Below are positions 5,015-5,652 of a stretch of DNA of 5,652 nt, piece by piece. Made by a program: the position numbers and the translations under genes. Origin of the DNA: Pseudomonadota bacterium (GTDB taxonomy: Bacteria > Pseudomonadota > Alphaproteobacteria > Rhodospirillales > UBA2165); NCBI GenBank assembly GCA_027592155.1, contig JAQCKY010000190.1, forward strand, positions 1 through 5,652. Reading direction: 5' to 3'. Every line of letters begins with the position of its first letter. The stretch's first letter is position 1. The notes beneath the pieces are model-generated. The model had not been told where the DNA came from. It did not search any database and saw only the letters and a list, made by a program, of their open reading frames with translations.

Positions 5015-5652
5015 CTATCCATTCTCCGATGTGAGTTCCGCGCCGAGACCGTTCATCAAATCAGCGAAGCCTGGAAAACTGGTGTCGATGGGTGCGGCAT
5101 CGTCAATTGTGATGGGTTTTTCCGTGGCGGCGCCAAGGGCGAGGAACGCCATGGCGATGCGGTGATCCAGATCGGTGCCGATGGTTCCGCCGCCCACCGG
5201 TGGTTTGCCTCGGCCGTGTATGGTCAGGCTGTCTTCGGTTTCAGCGACCTCGACGCCGCAGCGGCTCAGCCCCTCCGCGATGGCGTGGAGACGGTCGCTT
5301 TCCTTAACCCGGAGTTCAGCGACGCCCTCGAATAAGGTCGTGCCCTCCGCACAAGCCGCAGCCATTGCCAAAATCGGGTATTCATCGATCATCGACGGGG
5401 CGCGGCCTGCAGGCACCGTGATCCCTTTGAGCGTGCTGCTGCGGACGTCAATATCGGCGATCGGCTCACCGCCGTCGACGGCTTCCGTTAAGAGAGTCAC
5501 CGTAATATCGGCCCCCATCTCGGTGAGGCAATCGATGACACCGGCGCGCAGCACATTCAATCCGACACGGCGCACGGTGACGGCGGACCCCGGTACGATT
5601 GCGGCGGCAATAAGCGGGAACGCGGCCGAGGAGATATCGGCGGGGACGATGA
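5015..5652 (-). CDS. aroA: 3-phosphoshikimate 1-carboxyvinyltransferase (EPSP synthase), 5' end cut by window edge
   Basis: This encodes the enzyme that joins phosphoenolpyruvate to shikimate-3-phosphate to make EPSP, the sixth shikimate-pathway step toward chorismate. The window holds only the last 211 or so codons, about half of an approximately 440-residue protein. The frame stays open to base 5652, where it encodes IVPADISSAAFPLIAA, the expected mid-protein segment. A GTG at 5573-5575 is an internal valine, not the start. DEYPILAMAAACAEGTT contains the conserved catalytic Asp. ELRVKESDRL is the classic KESDR motif that contacts the substrates, and GTDLDHRIAMAFLALG is the C-terminal conserved block. 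The stop is TAG at 5015-5017, immediately followed by the cmk start. No damage is visible in the part seen. Glyphosate class cannot be judged, because the N-terminal half is missing. Confidence 0.97.
   Translation of the reverse strand, partial: IVPADISSAAFPLIAAAIVPGSAVTVRRVGLNVLRAGVIDCLTEMGADITVTLLTEAVDGGEPIADIDVRSSTLKGITVPAGRAPSMIDEYPILAMAAACAEGTTLFEGVAELRVKESDRLHAIAEGLSRCGVEVAETEDSLTIHGRGKPPVGGGTIGTDLDHRIAMAFLALGAATEKPITIDDAAPIDTSFPGFADLMNGLGAELTSENG

Noticed and set aside
5573..5575. GTG as a start codon for a 186-residue AroA.
   Set aside because: The frame continues upstream to the window edge and encodes conserved AroA sequence (SSAAFPLIAA), so this is an internal valine.

Overview
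This window is an ordinary core-genome segment of an alphaproteobacterium. All seven genes lie on the minus strand. In transcription order (high to low coordinates) they are: aroA (3' half only), cmk, rpsA, sppA, ihfB, a lapA-like gene, and pyrF (5' part only). The alphaproteobacterial call rests on this order, with an SppA-type protease between rpsA and ihfB, on the protein sequences themselves, and on GC-rich third-position codon use with frequent GTG starts. A Rhodospirillales-like organism would fit, but I cannot fix the order or genus from sequence alone.

Layout: aroA and cmk abut with no spacer, and both are in the same reading frame, separated only by one TAG codon. A 139-nt leader with a perfect inverted repeat precedes rpsA. 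A 116-nt spacer with two stem-loops separates rpsA from sppA. Shorter gaps (72, 48 and 72 nt) separate sppA, ihfB, lapA and pyrF. The ihfB-lapA gap holds a stem-loop, and so does the lapA-pyrF gap. No stretch over 300 bases lacks a gene. I found no tRNA, rRNA, insertion sequence, CRISPR array or phage gene.

The genes serve several basic processes: aromatic amino acid synthesis (AroA), pyrimidine nucleotide metabolism (Cmk, PyrF), translation (ribosomal protein S1), nucleoid architecture (IHF beta) and envelope quality control (SppA, LapA-like). They look like a loosely coupled housekeeping cluster rather than one pathway.

The most unusual feature is the C-terminus of ribosomal protein S1. 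After six S1 domains and the usual SLGDILGAAL end, it continues for about 100 residues, first as a strongly acidic block and then as a Lys/Ala/Pro-rich block resembling a histone H1 tail. Other points worth checking are the single stop codon between aroA and cmk, a hairpin that covers the pyrF ribosome binding site, the inverted repeat in the rpsA leader, and the absence of lapB between lapA and pyrF. I saw no convincing new multi-gene system.
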